Source of the DNA: Pseudoalteromonas luteoviolacea | Lineage (GTDB): Bacteria; Pseudomonadota; Gammaproteobacteria; Enterobacterales; Alteromonadaceae | NCBI RefSeq assembly: GCF_001696455.1 | Contig: NZ_MAUJ01000012.1 | Span: forward strand, 54,009 to 118,008 | Reading direction: 5' to 3' | Length of the DNA stretch: 64,000 bases | In this document: positions 27,019 to 35,807 of the stretch, piece after piece | Numbering within the stretch: the first letter of the stretch is position 1 | How the letters are laid out: each line of letters opens with the position of its first letter | Notes under the pieces: generated by a model | What the model saw: the letters and a program-made list of their open reading frames with translations, nothing else | What the model was told of the DNA's origin: nothing | Database searches by the model: none | Position numbers and translations under genes: made by a program

Positions 27019-27351
27019 ATGACGACTGTACGTATTGAAATTACGCAACACGCGCAATTACAAATTAAAGATGCCATTCACTGGCGTTCACGTCGAGAGA
27101 CACAAAGCGAAGCAAGGGACAGTATAAAATCGCTCATCATTGCTTGGCAAAGTCAGCTGGAAACATTGCCCGAAAGTGGTAAAGCTTGTCAGTACTTTGA
27201 CGCCCCTGAATTCAGAGAGATAGTGAAGGGTAACTACCGATTCATATATGAAATACGAAACACGGGCAAGCAGTTCAATATTTACTTACTGATATTTTGT
27301 CATGTTAGGATGGATTATCAGGATTTGATTAAGCAGTTTGGCCACGTTTAA
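27019..27351 (+). CDS. RelE/ParE-superfamily toxin
   Basis: 110-residue basic protein. The hallmarks are an N-terminal strand (RIEITQHAQLQI), a helical region and the C-terminal EFREIVKGNYRFIYEI followed by a beta strand, which is the classic RelE/ParE core. RelE members cleave mRNA on the ribosome and ParE members poison gyrase; the sequence alone does not let me decide, although the REIVKGNYRFIYEI stretch is usual in the ParE branch. It is co-transcribed with the upstream antitoxin and followed immediately by an intrinsic terminator. Confidence 0.85.
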   Translation: MTTVRIEITQHAQLQIKDAIHWRSRRETQSEARDSIKSLIIAWQSQLETLPESGKACQYFDAPEFREIVKGNYRFIYEIRNTGKQFNIYLLIFCHVRMDYQDLIKQFGHV

Positions 27352-27358
27352 TTCAATT

Positions 27359-27381
27359 AAGCCAGCGTTCTGCTGGCTTTT
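27359..27381 (+). terminator. Intrinsic terminator of the toxin-antitoxin operon
   Basis: AAGCCAGC, loop GTTCT, GCTGGCTTTT: a perfect stem directly followed by a T-run, starting 8 bp after the toxin stop codon. Confidence 0.85.
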
Positions 27382-27611
27382 CGCCACCGCAGTTATTCTC
27401 CAACGCGCACCTGGCTAGCCCCGATTTTCATCCAAGCCAGAACCCTCCCCAATGAGCTAACTCATCAGGGGAATAGCCGCAGCGACAGCACAGCGATGGC
27501 AACGCACATGGATGGTAAAACTGTTTGGGCTAAAAAATTTAAGCGCGCACTGTTCTAGTATAATCCCCACGCAAAATGGGGAATTGTAAGTTCGGGTCTG
27601 AATTTATACCG

Positions 27612-28463
27612 TTAAATAACTTCTGTCACTCCGTTCGCAAAAGACCAACCTTGCTCAGCATCGTAGTTTAGGGCCCACACCATTACACCACCATATTGAC
27701 TGTTTGCTAAAACATCACCACTTTTAATATCCTCGGTGATTTCTTTGGGGTCGGATAACCCAGAGCCAGCCCTTTTATTTGCAGGCTCTCCAACGACAAT
27801 TTTTGTGTCTTTTGGCACAAAATCAGCATCAACTAGGCTGTCGAAGCTTGCTGTGATGAAGCCTTCATCAGTGTCTTTTAGCCCGCCAAATACGGCCCCG
27901 CCGTACTGATTGTATTCTTGAACTAATAATGCAGTGAAATTCGCATCCCGAACAAAAGCATCACTAAACAGGGCAGGTCGAAATGTCGCGGGGCTGCCAT
28001 AACCCCCACCAATTTGAGGTGCAGCTGTAATAAACAAGCTTGAGTGTTTTCTAATTTCACTCATATACTCAAGAATATACTGTCCATCCACTGACACTGA
28101 TTCAAGATCAAGGTCAATGCCATCAAACCCATACTCATTACAAAGTTTTATTGTATTTTGTGCAGCCTCAATAGGATCATTTGGATTTGGACAAAAAGTA
28201 TTATTTTGCCCCCCGAAAGATAACAGAACGATGCCATCGGCAGTGTGAATATCACTAATTTGAGCTCGCAAATCAAGTTCTGACACCCCACTTGGTTTTA
28301 CTACCGAGTTGTTGAAATGAATATAACCAAATGCATAAACAAATACAGAATAGTGGTGTTTTAAACTTTCTTTGATCATGTCAGTTGTTACATTGGCGGG
28401 TTGCGTAGAGCCATATGCAGTGACATATCCAACCAGTGCTTTATCAGGCCATTTCTTAGTCAT
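27612..28463 (-). CDS. GH18-family chitinase-like protein without signal peptide
   Basis: 283-residue (beta/alpha)8-type glycoside hydrolase 18 domain. The catalytic DxxDxDxE signature is intact as DGIDLDLE, with the acid Glu at residue 121. Strand motifs LLSFGG (substrate binding), TAAPQIGG and VMVWALNYD (with the Trp at the barrel end) match chitinases and endo-beta-N-acetylglucosaminidases. No signal peptide, chitin-binding domain or membrane anchor is present, unlike secreted chitinases, so it is either cytosolic or leaves by an unusual route. A good ribosome site (AGGAG, 7 nt) precedes ATG 28463. It stands alone between the TA operon and the replication operon, facing the TA genes. Confidence 0.88.
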   Translation of the reverse strand: MTKKWPDKALVGYVTAYGSTQPANVTTDMIKESLKHHYSVFVYAFGYIHFNNSVVKPSGVSELDLRAQISDIHTADGIVLLSFGGQNNTFCPNPNDPIEAAQNTIKLCNEYGFDGIDLDLESVSVDGQYILEYMSEIRKHSSLFITAAPQIGGGYGSPATFRPALFSDAFVRDANFTALLVQEYNQYGGAVFGGLKDTDEGFITASFDSLVDADFVPKDTKIVVGEPANKRAGSGLSDPKEITEDIKSGDVLANSQYGGVMVWALNYDAEQGWSFANGVTEVI

Positions 28464-28474
28464 TAGCGTTCTCC

Positions 28475-28492
28475 TTGATGAGTACTCATCAA
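28475..28492. promoter_or_regulatory. Perfect 18-bp palindrome abutting the GH18 ribosome site
   Basis: TTGATGAGTACTCATCAA is a perfect palindrome whose edge overlaps the first bases of the GH18 gene's Shine-Dalgarno sequence (28471-28476, minus strand). It could be a repressor operator or an mRNA hairpin that controls translation. Confidence 0.5.
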
Positions 28493-29231
28493 TTTGTTCT
28501 TAACAAAGTGATGAAATTTAACACTCTATAAAAAGTCACCATGCAAGACAGACAGGGAGTTAAATACACATCGCCTTCCTGGTGCGCTTGCACCTCTTTA
28601 CACACGAAGGGTAGAACATTGACGAAAAGCTTCAATTACACGCCCATTACAGCGAGCAGCCATGTATCGCGAAGCTATAGCGTACTATCGAATAAAGCGG
28701 GGAAACTAAATAGCGCCGTTTTTTATTGAAAACATCAAAGATCGCCAGATGAGTCATGTGCGGGTTATCATGAGGAGCGGCCTCATGATTCATTCGGTGA
28801 TGCAACCGTCTGTGATTAAGTTGGGGCTGATTGACTCCTGAAAGATCGGCATAACAGCGGGGCGAGTTAAAACTTTAAAAGATAAGCAAAGACAGGCGAT
28901 ATACCGTACATGTCGTAATGCGTGTTGCCCCTCAGAGCAAAGAGCGAATGCACGCTCTATGATGGTGCTGGCTAGGTCCAGTGAATCAAAATGAGATGAC
29001 CTACAAGGCCGAGTTATCTGGCAATAAAGCGCTGTTACTCTCTGAACACCATGGATATTGAACAACCTTACAGCAGGAAAAAAGACAGGGGTGTAGCACC
29101 GTTTAGTATCCGAGATGGTGTCGAACGCTCGACAAGCAGTCTCTTTTCGGTGCGGCTTCTCTCGCTTTGTAAAGAGAGCGTGATGCGCTTAGCCGTTGAC
29201 AACGTCGGTGGCGATAATCTCAGAAAAACGC
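28493..29231. other. Intergenic region with hairpins, no recognised gene
   Basis: Only short, unconvincing frames occur on either strand. A perfect 9-bp stem with a 5-nt loop lies at 28767-28789 (ATCATGAGG / CCTCATGAT) without a T-run. The inverted copy of the rep-operon terminator core lies at 29119-29134. The start of this stretch presumably contains the GH18 promoter on the minus strand. Confidence 0.4.
29119..29134 (+). repeat. Inverted second copy of the TGTCGAACGCTCGACA element
   Basis: The 16-bp TGTCGAACGCTCGACA, including its asymmetric centre, recurs in opposite orientation inside the hairpin at 29232-29263. The two copies are about 115 bp apart, just downstream of the rep gene. They could be remnants of a duplicated terminator or binding sites for the plasmid's ParB. 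Confidence 0.55.
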
Positions 29232-29263
29232 AAAAGGGTTGTCGAGCGTTCGACAACCCTTTT
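29232..29263 (-). terminator. Terminator of the parA-parB-rep operon
   Basis: A perfect 14-bp stem (AAAAGGGTTGTCGA / TCGACAACCCTTTT) with a 4-nt loop starts about 30 bp past the rep stop. On the minus strand it is followed by GCGTTTTTC. The A/T-flanked arms make it usable in both directions. Confidence 0.75.
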
Positions 29264-29294
29264 GTGACCAATGTTGTAGCAAAGCCAGCAAGCT

Positions 29295-30422
29295 TCACTT
29301 CATTAATTTGGCCAACTCATCCTCGTCTACAGAGGTCAATTCTATGGCTTTTGCTTGTTTATTTAAGCCAATAATTTCCTCTGTAAACCGAGCACTTGGA
29401 AAGATAGTGTACTTATAGTCGACGATCTTGTCGCCATCTTTGCGGTTTTCAACGTCATAGTGCTCAATAATATCCGCTTCAATAAAGTCCCGCATCGTTT
29501 GTGTCATGTCTCTGCGGATCGCAACAAGACGGTTATGCTCGATAGATTTACTGGCAATGGCACCAAAGCGAACCATCAAATCGACTAACATAAAATGATA
29601 GCTTTTACCCGGAGCCGCATAACGAAACATGGTATATAAACGCACCGCTAACCAACGAGACAAAGAGCGGCTGAACACCTGTGTTCTTTCAAAGAGATAG
29701 CTGCGATACTCTACATTCTCTATTTTGGTCGCCATGACAGTATTCAGTACCGCCACACACTTAATGCTTGAACGCCCTCGCTCACCACTAAAGTGCACGG
29801 CATCTAAGTAGTTAGTGGTGGTGTCAAAATGCTCGACCTTTGATGAATCGGGGTCTATCACATTCAACCGCATCCTCAGCGTGGCCCTTTTTAATATTTG
29901 CAACGACTCTTTTAGATCCGGAAGGTTCAGCGTTTGATTGACAGACTTCATTTCATTCTGTAGCTCTTTCAATGTAAACGCGACAGCATACCTTTCTCCC
30001 ATCTTGCCATTAATGGCTATGATGTTGCCTTTTGATGCCAACCTGATGAGCGCACGCTCCACCTTTTCTTCTCGATCGGAAGGGTAGGCGATATAGTCAA
30101 CTTCCTTTTTACTGATGATTGCCGGCGTAATTTCTAACGTCCCGGCATATTCTTTACCATCGAGTTTGTCAGCGACTTCTCTTTTAGCAACCGCTTTACC
30201 TGCCTCGGCAAGGGGGATAGGGCGTCGTTTATCTCTCACAAACCGAGACCATAGGTCGTAGGTTTTGAAAGTGTTGGACACCACCATACCTGACTTTTCA
30301 CCCATAACCCCAGAACCCACAAAGCGTGATAACTGAGAGACTTCACCGGCATTTTGAATTTTTTTTACTTCTTGCCGGAAACTTTCTGGCAAATTTCCGA
30401 CTTTAAACGAGTTACCACCCAT
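29295..30422 (-). CDS. Plasmid replication initiator, RepB/Rep_3-like winged-helix protein
   Basis: About 375 residues from ATG 30422, which has AAGG 8 nt upstream; an in-frame GTG at 30431 is the alternative start. Basic, mostly helical, with two regions compatible with tandem winged-helix domains (around ALIRLASKGNIIAINGK and RWLAVRLYTMFRYA), as in iteron-binding initiators. It would bind the iterons at 33.06-33.76 kb and open the origin. It is the third gene in order parA, parB, rep, about 200 bp after parB. The assignment rests on context and fold pattern more than on a signature motif. A partition-linked regulator is less likely. Confidence 0.7.
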   Translation of the reverse strand: MGGNSFKVGNLPESFRQEVKKIQNAGEVSQLSRFVGSGVMGEKSGMVVSNTFKTYDLWSRFVRDKRRPIPLAEAGKAVAKREVADKLDGKEYAGTLEITPAIISKKEVDYIAYPSDREEKVERALIRLASKGNIIAINGKMGERYAVAFTLKELQNEMKSVNQTLNLPDLKESLQILKRATLRMRLNVIDPDSSKVEHFDTTTNYLDAVHFSGERGRSSIKCVAVLNTVMATKIENVEYRSYLFERTQVFSRSLSRWLAVRLYTMFRYAAPGKSYHFMLVDLMVRFGAIASKSIEHNRLVAIRRDMTQTMRDFIEADIIEHYDVENRKDGDKIVDYKYTIFPSARFTEEIIGLNKQAKAIELTSVDEDELAKLMK

Positions 30423-30631
30423 AATAAACACCTTACATTGAACTCGATAGGATGGTGCTATTCAGCGCGTAGTCTGAATCTAGCAACTTCATTAATTCGT
30501 CCTTAACACTTTCCCATTGCCATTTAATACAGCGATTAAATGGCCTTGTTCATTGTTTTAACCTGATATTCGCGTTGTTTGTGCTCGTTTATAACAACTC
30601 CAATTGACCGCGACGAGCACCATCCCCCATA

Positions 30632-31567
30632 TTAGTTTATTTCCTTGTGCAAAAGTTCAGCGACTTTTTCAATGGTGTTATCACTCACCATTGAGTCAAA
30701 CTTGAGTGTAAGATTTCCTTTTGTATCAAGGCTTGTGCTCACGCCCTTGACTTTAAAACGTGCTTGCCAGTGATTTTCTGGCTTTGGCGTCTTAGGCTTG
30801 AGTTCGTTAAGTATAAAATTCTCTATATTTTTTGATAACTTAGCGTAATTCTTCTGCACGTCATTGTGCATATAACTCAACATTTCGTCAGCAAAGTGAC
30901 GCTTCACCGACTCTATCACATCCTGATATTGCTGCTCAGACACGGCTAAGCTCGACAGCGCTTTCACAAAACGGAATGTAATATACTGATAGGCAGGGAA
31001 TATATTTAATATCGATTTAGGTAATTTAGCGACACGTTGCGCCATATTCGCAGTATCTTTAGATACGCCAAAGACCTCTCCAAGCTGTCTCGCGGTCATC
31101 GTAGAAAACTCGCGTTCAGCTCGGATAGTTAAACCTAAATCAACAAAAGAAGGGGCTACATACACATCAGAGAACTGTGCTAAATATTGTTCATCCACTT
31201 CCTCGAGATGCGCTGCACGATAACCGATCAATACCGCATCAGGTAACTGCTTAACAGCAAATACTCGACGTAGTCCCACGACCACTTTGAACGTGTCCTG
31301 AGTACCTATTACATAGACGTGATACGTATTTCTTTTCGCTTCTTGTATCGAAGGTAAAATATCTTGTACAGCGGGCAATTTGAGATCTTCGTATCGCCGT
31401 GGATTAAACTTCGATTGTCGAACATGCTCGGGAATATCAGCTGATTTAATCTCGAATGGATAAAAACGCACTTTATTGCCGGAAGGAAAGACTTTCTCAA
31501 TCGTACCATCTGCATACCGTGATTCAGGTAATGCATTTTCCATTCTTGCTTTTTTCTTTAACGCCAT
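30632..31567 (-). CDS. parB: ParB-family plasmid partition protein
   Basis: 311 residues. An N-terminal segment with FNPRRYEDL and VVGLRRVFAVKQL corresponds to the ParB/Spo0J-like nucleotide-binding region. A central helix-turn-helix (TARQLGEVFGVSKDTANMAQR) and a C-terminal dimerisation part follow. It binds a centromere (parS) on the plasmid and is moved by the ParA encoded immediately upstream. Start ATG overlaps the parA stop by one base (TAATG). The parS site is not identified; the inverted elements at 29.1-29.26 kb are candidates. Confidence 0.85.
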   Translation of the reverse strand: MALKKKARMENALPESRYADGTIEKVFPSGNKVRFYPFEIKSADIPEHVRQSKFNPRRYEDLKLPAVQDILPSIQEAKRNTYHVYVIGTQDTFKVVVGLRRVFAVKQLPDAVLIGYRAAHLEEVDEQYLAQFSDVYVAPSFVDLGLTIRAEREFSTMTARQLGEVFGVSKDTANMAQRVAKLPKSILNIFPAYQYITFRFVKALSSLAVSEQQYQDVIESVKRHFADEMLSYMHNDVQKNYAKLSKNIENFILNELKPKTPKPENHWQARFKVKGVSTSLDTKGNLTLKFDSMVSDNTIEKVAELLHKEIN

Positions 31568-32775
31568 TACTTCATTTTCCCTAAATCTCTTTCGATTTGA
31601 TAAAATAATGCAGAGGCGAGTTTTTTTACCGAATCTGCCGCATTCTTTAAGCTTATTTTAGAGCCATCATAATCTTTACCTTGGATGGTAAGTACCGTCT
31701 CATAGGACTGACCTACTTTATTAAATGCCTCAGAATTGGGCAAGTTTTCAGGTAACATATCATCTAGGGTTTTAACATAGTGCCGCTGTGATGTTCTATG
31801 TTCTTCACGAGATGGAATAAACTTGGATAAAAAGCCATAAAATCCAAGTACCCGAATTTCCGAGCCATTGTCTTCAACTTGTTTGATAAGCGAGGGTAAG
31901 CGCTCGACAAATTTTAATGTTGAATGTAAATCCACATGGGCTGGCGGGGCGGGTAAAATTAAAAAATGGCTTGCAACCACTGAGTTCAACAACAGGGGAT
32001 CTAAGTGTGGGCCGGTATCTAAAAAAATAAAATCAAAATCGTGTTTAATTTTATCAATCAAATTCACTTTGAGCAGATCATACTCCGGCGTATTGTGACC
32101 TTCATGTTTTAACTCCTCATGCAAACTTGACCATGAGCTGGCAACAAAACCATCTTCAATTGAGGCCGGCATAAGTTTCACACCTGGCACATTGGTGTTT
32201 ACAAAACCATTTTCTAAAATCTCTTCTCGGCTAAGTTGCGGATTCACACAGATCTGCGCGGCAGTATAATCAAAGTTATTCACCGTGTAGTGGTGATTGA
32301 GAAACATGGTTGCAGAGCCTTGAGGGTCCATGTCGATTACGGCGATTCGCAAGTCTTCGATGGCAAGGGCGGGTGTTAATCTGAATCCTTGTGCAATGGA
32401 AACCGTTGAAACTGTTTTGGTGACTCCCCCTTTTAGGGAATTAACAAAAATAACGGTGGCTTCATCATGTTTATCACGCCACTTCTTTTCACCTTTTTTC
32501 TCATAGATTTTGATGATGTCTTCGATTGAGAGATCGTAAACTTTAATGGAACCGTGGAATTTAGTATTGAATTGTGTGCCTTCAGATTCAAGTTCAGCAA
32601 TATACTTATCAACACTGGTTCTCGAGAGTTTCTGAAACTGCTTGCATACTGCAGCTTTGGTAAAGGACGGCAACCCTTTAAAATCGATCTCAGCTTTAAG
32701 CATGTCGACATCTTCACTTAGTTCACGCAGTGATGTCCTAGCTCGAAGAGCCATTGCATCAAAATCCACACCCAT
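31567..32775 (-). CDS. parA: ParA-family partition ATPase, type Ia
   Basis: 402 residues. A ~110-residue N-terminal extension with helix-turn-helix character (AAVCKQFQKLSRTSVDKYI) precedes the ATPase core, as in P1/F-type ParA proteins that autoregulate their operon. The deviant Walker A is LKGGVTKT, followed by IDMDPQGSAT and a Walker B region FIFLDTGPHLD. It drives segregation with ParB. ATG 32775 has AAGGAAAAC upstream, and two AAAAACATGTTTTT-like palindromes sit between the start codon and the iteron array, probably its own operators. Confidence 0.93.
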   Translation of the reverse strand: MGVDFDAMALRARTSLRELSEDVDMLKAEIDFKGLPSFTKAAVCKQFQKLSRTSVDKYIAELESEGTQFNTKFHGSIKVYDLSIEDIIKIYEKKGEKKWRDKHDEATVIFVNSLKGGVTKTVSTVSIAQGFRLTPALAIEDLRIAVIDMDPQGSATMFLNHHYTVNNFDYTAAQICVNPQLSREEILENGFVNTNVPGVKLMPASIEDGFVASSWSSLHEELKHEGHNTPEYDLLKVNLIDKIKHDFDFIFLDTGPHLDPLLLNSVVASHFLILPAPPAHVDLHSTLKFVERLPSLIKQVEDNGSEIRVLGFYGFLSKFIPSREEHRTSQRHYVKTLDDMLPENLPNSEAFNKVGQSYETVLTIQGKDYDGSKISLKNAADSVKKLASALFYQIERDLGKMK

Positions 32776-32810
32776 AATGTTTTCCTTTGATTTTTTATCA
32801 ATCCTATTTC

Positions 32811-32924
32811 AAAAAAGCATGTTTTTCAATGAAGATTACAAAAAAACATGTTTTTAATGTAATCATGTGCCTTTCAAGAAATTCCGTGTACTACACCCAT
32901 TTCTTTGACTATTACATCATGTAA
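32811..32924. promoter_or_regulatory. Palindromic operators upstream of parA
   Basis: AAAAACATGTTTTT at 32842-32855 is a perfect palindrome. A near copy (AAAAAAGCATGTTTTT) lies at 32811-32826, and TTACATCATGTAA (palindromic around a central C) at 32912-32924. They lie 35-150 bp before the parA start codon, where a type Ia ParA would bind to repress the operon. Confidence 0.6.
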
Positions 32925-33059
32925 TTACAATTCTAACAAATGAAATAATTATATTAAAATAGGTAACAAGGATATTATTAGATTAGATCTATAGGTATTA
33001 AGGATAAGCATCCGTTTACTTAATTTAAGCTTTTGATATTTAATAATATTAATGAAAAG

Positions 33060-33755
33060 TTCAGATCGTGATTACACCATATTCAGATCGCAAACTCACT
33101 ATTTGTGAGATCCATAATGCACTATTTAAAATTGCAAAAAACAAACTTACTCACAGCTTTTAAACAAAGTTACCCCCGGTTTTTGTGGTTAGATCAAGAA
33201 TACACCATTTTAATGCTGGGTTTTATACACAATTTACGGTTGTTTTCGGTGATCTTTATAGTGTGGATCTGATCTACACTATTTATAGATCAGGATCTCA
33301 CCAATTGTTTGTCTACTTATGCACATGCTCGTTTATTGTCAGATCACTATTACACCATTTGTGACGTTATTTACCCAAAGACGGGAAATTATTTTGATTT
33401 ACCCGTTTAAATAATCTTAATTCATTTTGTAAAGGTGCTTTTGGAATAGAAACTCAAAAAAAAAAGGTTTATTTTTCACCTTTTTGTTGCTCAAGTCAGA
33501 ATTACACCATTTCTTTTTCGCTCAAATCGCCCGCGAGAACAGAATTACATTATTTAAAGTGAAAATGCACTAATTCACTGTAATATCAACTGTAATTTTT
33601 GACAGTTGCAGCGGCGCAAAATTTAGCAGGTGAGGCCTTAACCTTCTCCAGATCAGGTTTACACCATTTAATTATGTGATTTGTTCTTCAATCGTCCCTT
33701 TTTTGCCAGTTGTACCGCGCGTAATATACGGCTCAGATCAGAATTACACTATTTA
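33060..33755 (+). repeat. Iteron array, probable replication origin
   Basis: At least nine imperfect direct copies of about 21 bp fit the pattern CAGATCAnnATTACACCATTT. They lie near 33062, 33084, 33190, 33265, 33340, 33491, 33535, 33648 and 33731. The most conserved core is ATTACACCATTT. The copies are irregularly spaced, all in one orientation, and neighbour very AT-rich DNA (32.93-33.06 kb) suitable for strand opening. This is the typical binding array of a Rep initiator. Confidence 0.85.
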
Positions 33756-35033
33756 ATGTCACTCGCAGTTTGTCATTGGATTTGCTTAAATGACGCTTTA
33801 AAATTTAAAAGTATATAAAAATCAAACATCTAATGTCTTATGGTGTGTTATGTGGTGGCGTTTGTGTCGATATGGACGAATTCTCATGTGGGTTGTTGGG
33901 TTATCACCTGCGAACTGAGAAAATGGTAACGACCATGAATGACGGCGTTGATATCGACACTCACCGCGACAAAAAGGATGCAAGATAGTTTGATTCGATG
34001 AAGTGCAGTGCTAAGGGGCCGATCTAACTGCCTGTATACATGTGGGCTGTGAAGTCACGGCGCTTCTTGCTGTCGAATGTACTGTCTATAAGGTGGGAGG
34101 CTTGCTGGCTTGCTGAGGGGGACACCCGCTTGGGTTTTTGTTGGCACAGTGTTGCTGTGTAATTAACTCCGCGATTCGAAGTCACTGACTGCGAATCGCG
34201 GAGGGGGGTTATCAAGGTATGGCGAATGGATCTCTGCCAAATCACGCTCGACGTGCAGCGCCCCCCTTTCTCGGCTTGTGGCGGTATAAATGGCGGATAC
34301 TTGTTGCTGTGCTCACTGTTTCTTATGTGCTTGCCTGCTACTTTCTAAAGGCCCGTTCAGGGGGAATAGACCGGCACGGCTGCGCGTTGAAATCACTTCT
34401 TTTGACCGAGCGTTTATGAAGTCTATGGATCTATGACATCTGCTATTGCCAAGGACTTTGGACTCATCCGCGCTTTTTTAAGCGCCTGTTGTGATAATCC
34501 ACTGCGATAGTGTGTACGTGCTTATACTTGGGTATCCTTCATTGTGTTTTGCGCTGTACAACGATATGTCAACCAAACAGGCTATGGCGCGAATTTGGCA
34601 CTTGGCGTCAAAATTGTGGGTCAGCCCATTCAGTTTTTGCACCACGTCTGCATTGACGTGTTTAAACGGCGACTGATGATGCCGTTTACTTTCATTCTCT
34701 GTCTCCTTTGACTATCCGCTCACATAGATTGGGGTGCACATATCACCAACCCACCCGATTAGCGTTAAACCCTATTCAGCACATAAGTCCCATGGGCCCG
34801 TATCCGATGGGGAGCTGGCAGCAGATATTTGCGCTCTGATCTGCGGCCTATTGTAGGGCATTGGAGTGGGGCTGCATAGTGCTCCTGTCATATATAACAG
34901 TTTTATAAGTATGTCTTATTTTAATATATTTAGCATTTTAAAGTACTGCTTTTTGGGTTTCATTGGTAATGAAATGTTGTTTATGTTTCGCTTGTTTTTA
35001 ATGAGTTTAAATTAATTAAAATGGAAAATAAAA
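33756..35033. other. Mostly non-coding stretch between origin and right arm
   Basis: No gene is convincing. A 51-codon frame at 33833-33988 (MSYGVLCGG...) lacks a ribosome site. A 66-codon frame at 34219-34419 has one hydrophobic stretch and is probably chance or decayed. The one clear structure is the long palindrome at 34167-34203. The last 150 bp before 35034 are AT-rich and probably carry the promoter of the membrane protein gene. Confidence 0.4.
34167..34203. repeat. Near-perfect 37-bp palindrome
   Basis: Outer arms CTCCGCGATTCG (34167-34178) and CGAATCGCGGAG (34192-34203) are exact inverted repeats. The interior AGTCA-C-TGACT is itself palindromic, and only one A/G pair breaks the symmetry. 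The plus strand runs straight into a G-run with no T-run, so it is not a standard plus-strand terminator. Confidence 0.8.
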
Positions 35034-35411
35034 ATGAAAATAGTTGAAATTTTGGCTAGGTATTTTTTGGTTTTTTGGTATTTTATATGTAGCTATGACG
35101 GCTGGGCGTATTTAATTTTTGATATGCATCCTTTTGGTGCGCCGGGTGGTGTGTTTCTCCCCGCGCTGATGGAAACTACTTACTTTTGGATTTTACTTAA
35201 GGTAGTCCAAACTTTTATCGTGATCAGTTTAGCTTTGAACTATAAGCCAGCACTGGGCTTCTTACTGAGTTTACCAATCACGGTTGTTTTGTGTATGTTA
35301 TACTTCTTTGAACTTCCTCATTTTACACCAATGGCAATCTTACTGATCATCTCAAGTGGCTTGCTACTAAGGCAATATGCAAAAAATTACCGACCTCTAT
35401 TAGAAAAGTGA
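35034..35411 (+). CDS. Small four-helix membrane protein, DoxX-like
   Basis: 125 residues with four hydrophobic segments (~7-24, ~45-68, ~73-92, ~96-112), matching the size and topology of DoxX/YphA-like inner-membrane proteins. Start ATG 35034 follows GGAAAATAAAA. It is a single gene with a clear terminator downstream, ahead of and parallel to the right-arm PKS operon. Its role is unknown, and a link to the biosynthetic cluster is not evident. Confidence 0.7.
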   Translation: MKIVEILARYFLVFWYFICSYDGWAYLIFDMHPFGAPGGVFLPALMETTYFWILLKVVQTFIVISLALNYKPALGFLLSLPITVVLCMLYFFELPHFTPMAILLIISSGLLLRQYAKNYRPLLEK

Positions 35412-35807
35412 TCTTGCCAAATTAGCACATCAATACCGGGTCCAACTCGGTTATTGGTGCGCTAAATATTTCCGCCTATCCCCTTTAAACTCTGATTTTT
35501 AAGATTTTTACCTGAGCCAAAAGGGAGGTGTGGTGAGGTACTCTACTGTATACACACAGCAGCATAACAGACTATGCTGCTGACTTCTTTTACGCCTCTG
35601 TGGTCACTTCCTCTGGTTATCTTAATACCGCTATAACGCTTTGCTAGGTGTTGATTTACATCTCTTACTTTGGACACTGTCAGAATTCCGAGGTGTCATT
35701 ATATTGCGGTTATTTTAGTATGTTTTTAAGCACGTTTCAGAAGGCTTACCTGTGGCTTTTGCTTAAAGCATTTAGCAGGATTTATAAATGGAATTAACTC
35801 GGATTAA
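35412..35807 (+). other. Leader region of the right-arm PKS operon
   Basis: No gene is visible. The first part holds the terminator of the membrane protein gene. The rest (35600-35807) must contain the promoter and leader of the PKS-NRPS operon, but I cannot assign -35/-10 boxes confidently. The PKS ATG at 35808 has only a weak ribosome site (CGGATTAA). Confidence 0.4.
35557..35590 (+). terminator. Intrinsic terminator after the membrane protein gene
   Basis: CAGCAGCATA, loop ACAGAC, TATGCTGCTG: a perfect 10-bp stem followed by ACTTCTTTT. Confidence 0.75.

Noticed and set aside
28541..29065. Short frames on both strands between GH18 and rep
   Set aside because: Composition is unlike real proteins, there are no ribosome sites, and no recognisable domain.
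33060..33755. Repeat array as a CRISPR
   Set aside because: Repeats are short and imperfect, spacing is irregular, no cas genes are near, and the motif fits plasmid iterons.
34219..34419. 66-codon frame with a hydrophobic stretch
   Set aside because: No family resemblance, start overlaps the palindrome-adjacent G-run, and the surrounding DNA is non-coding in character.
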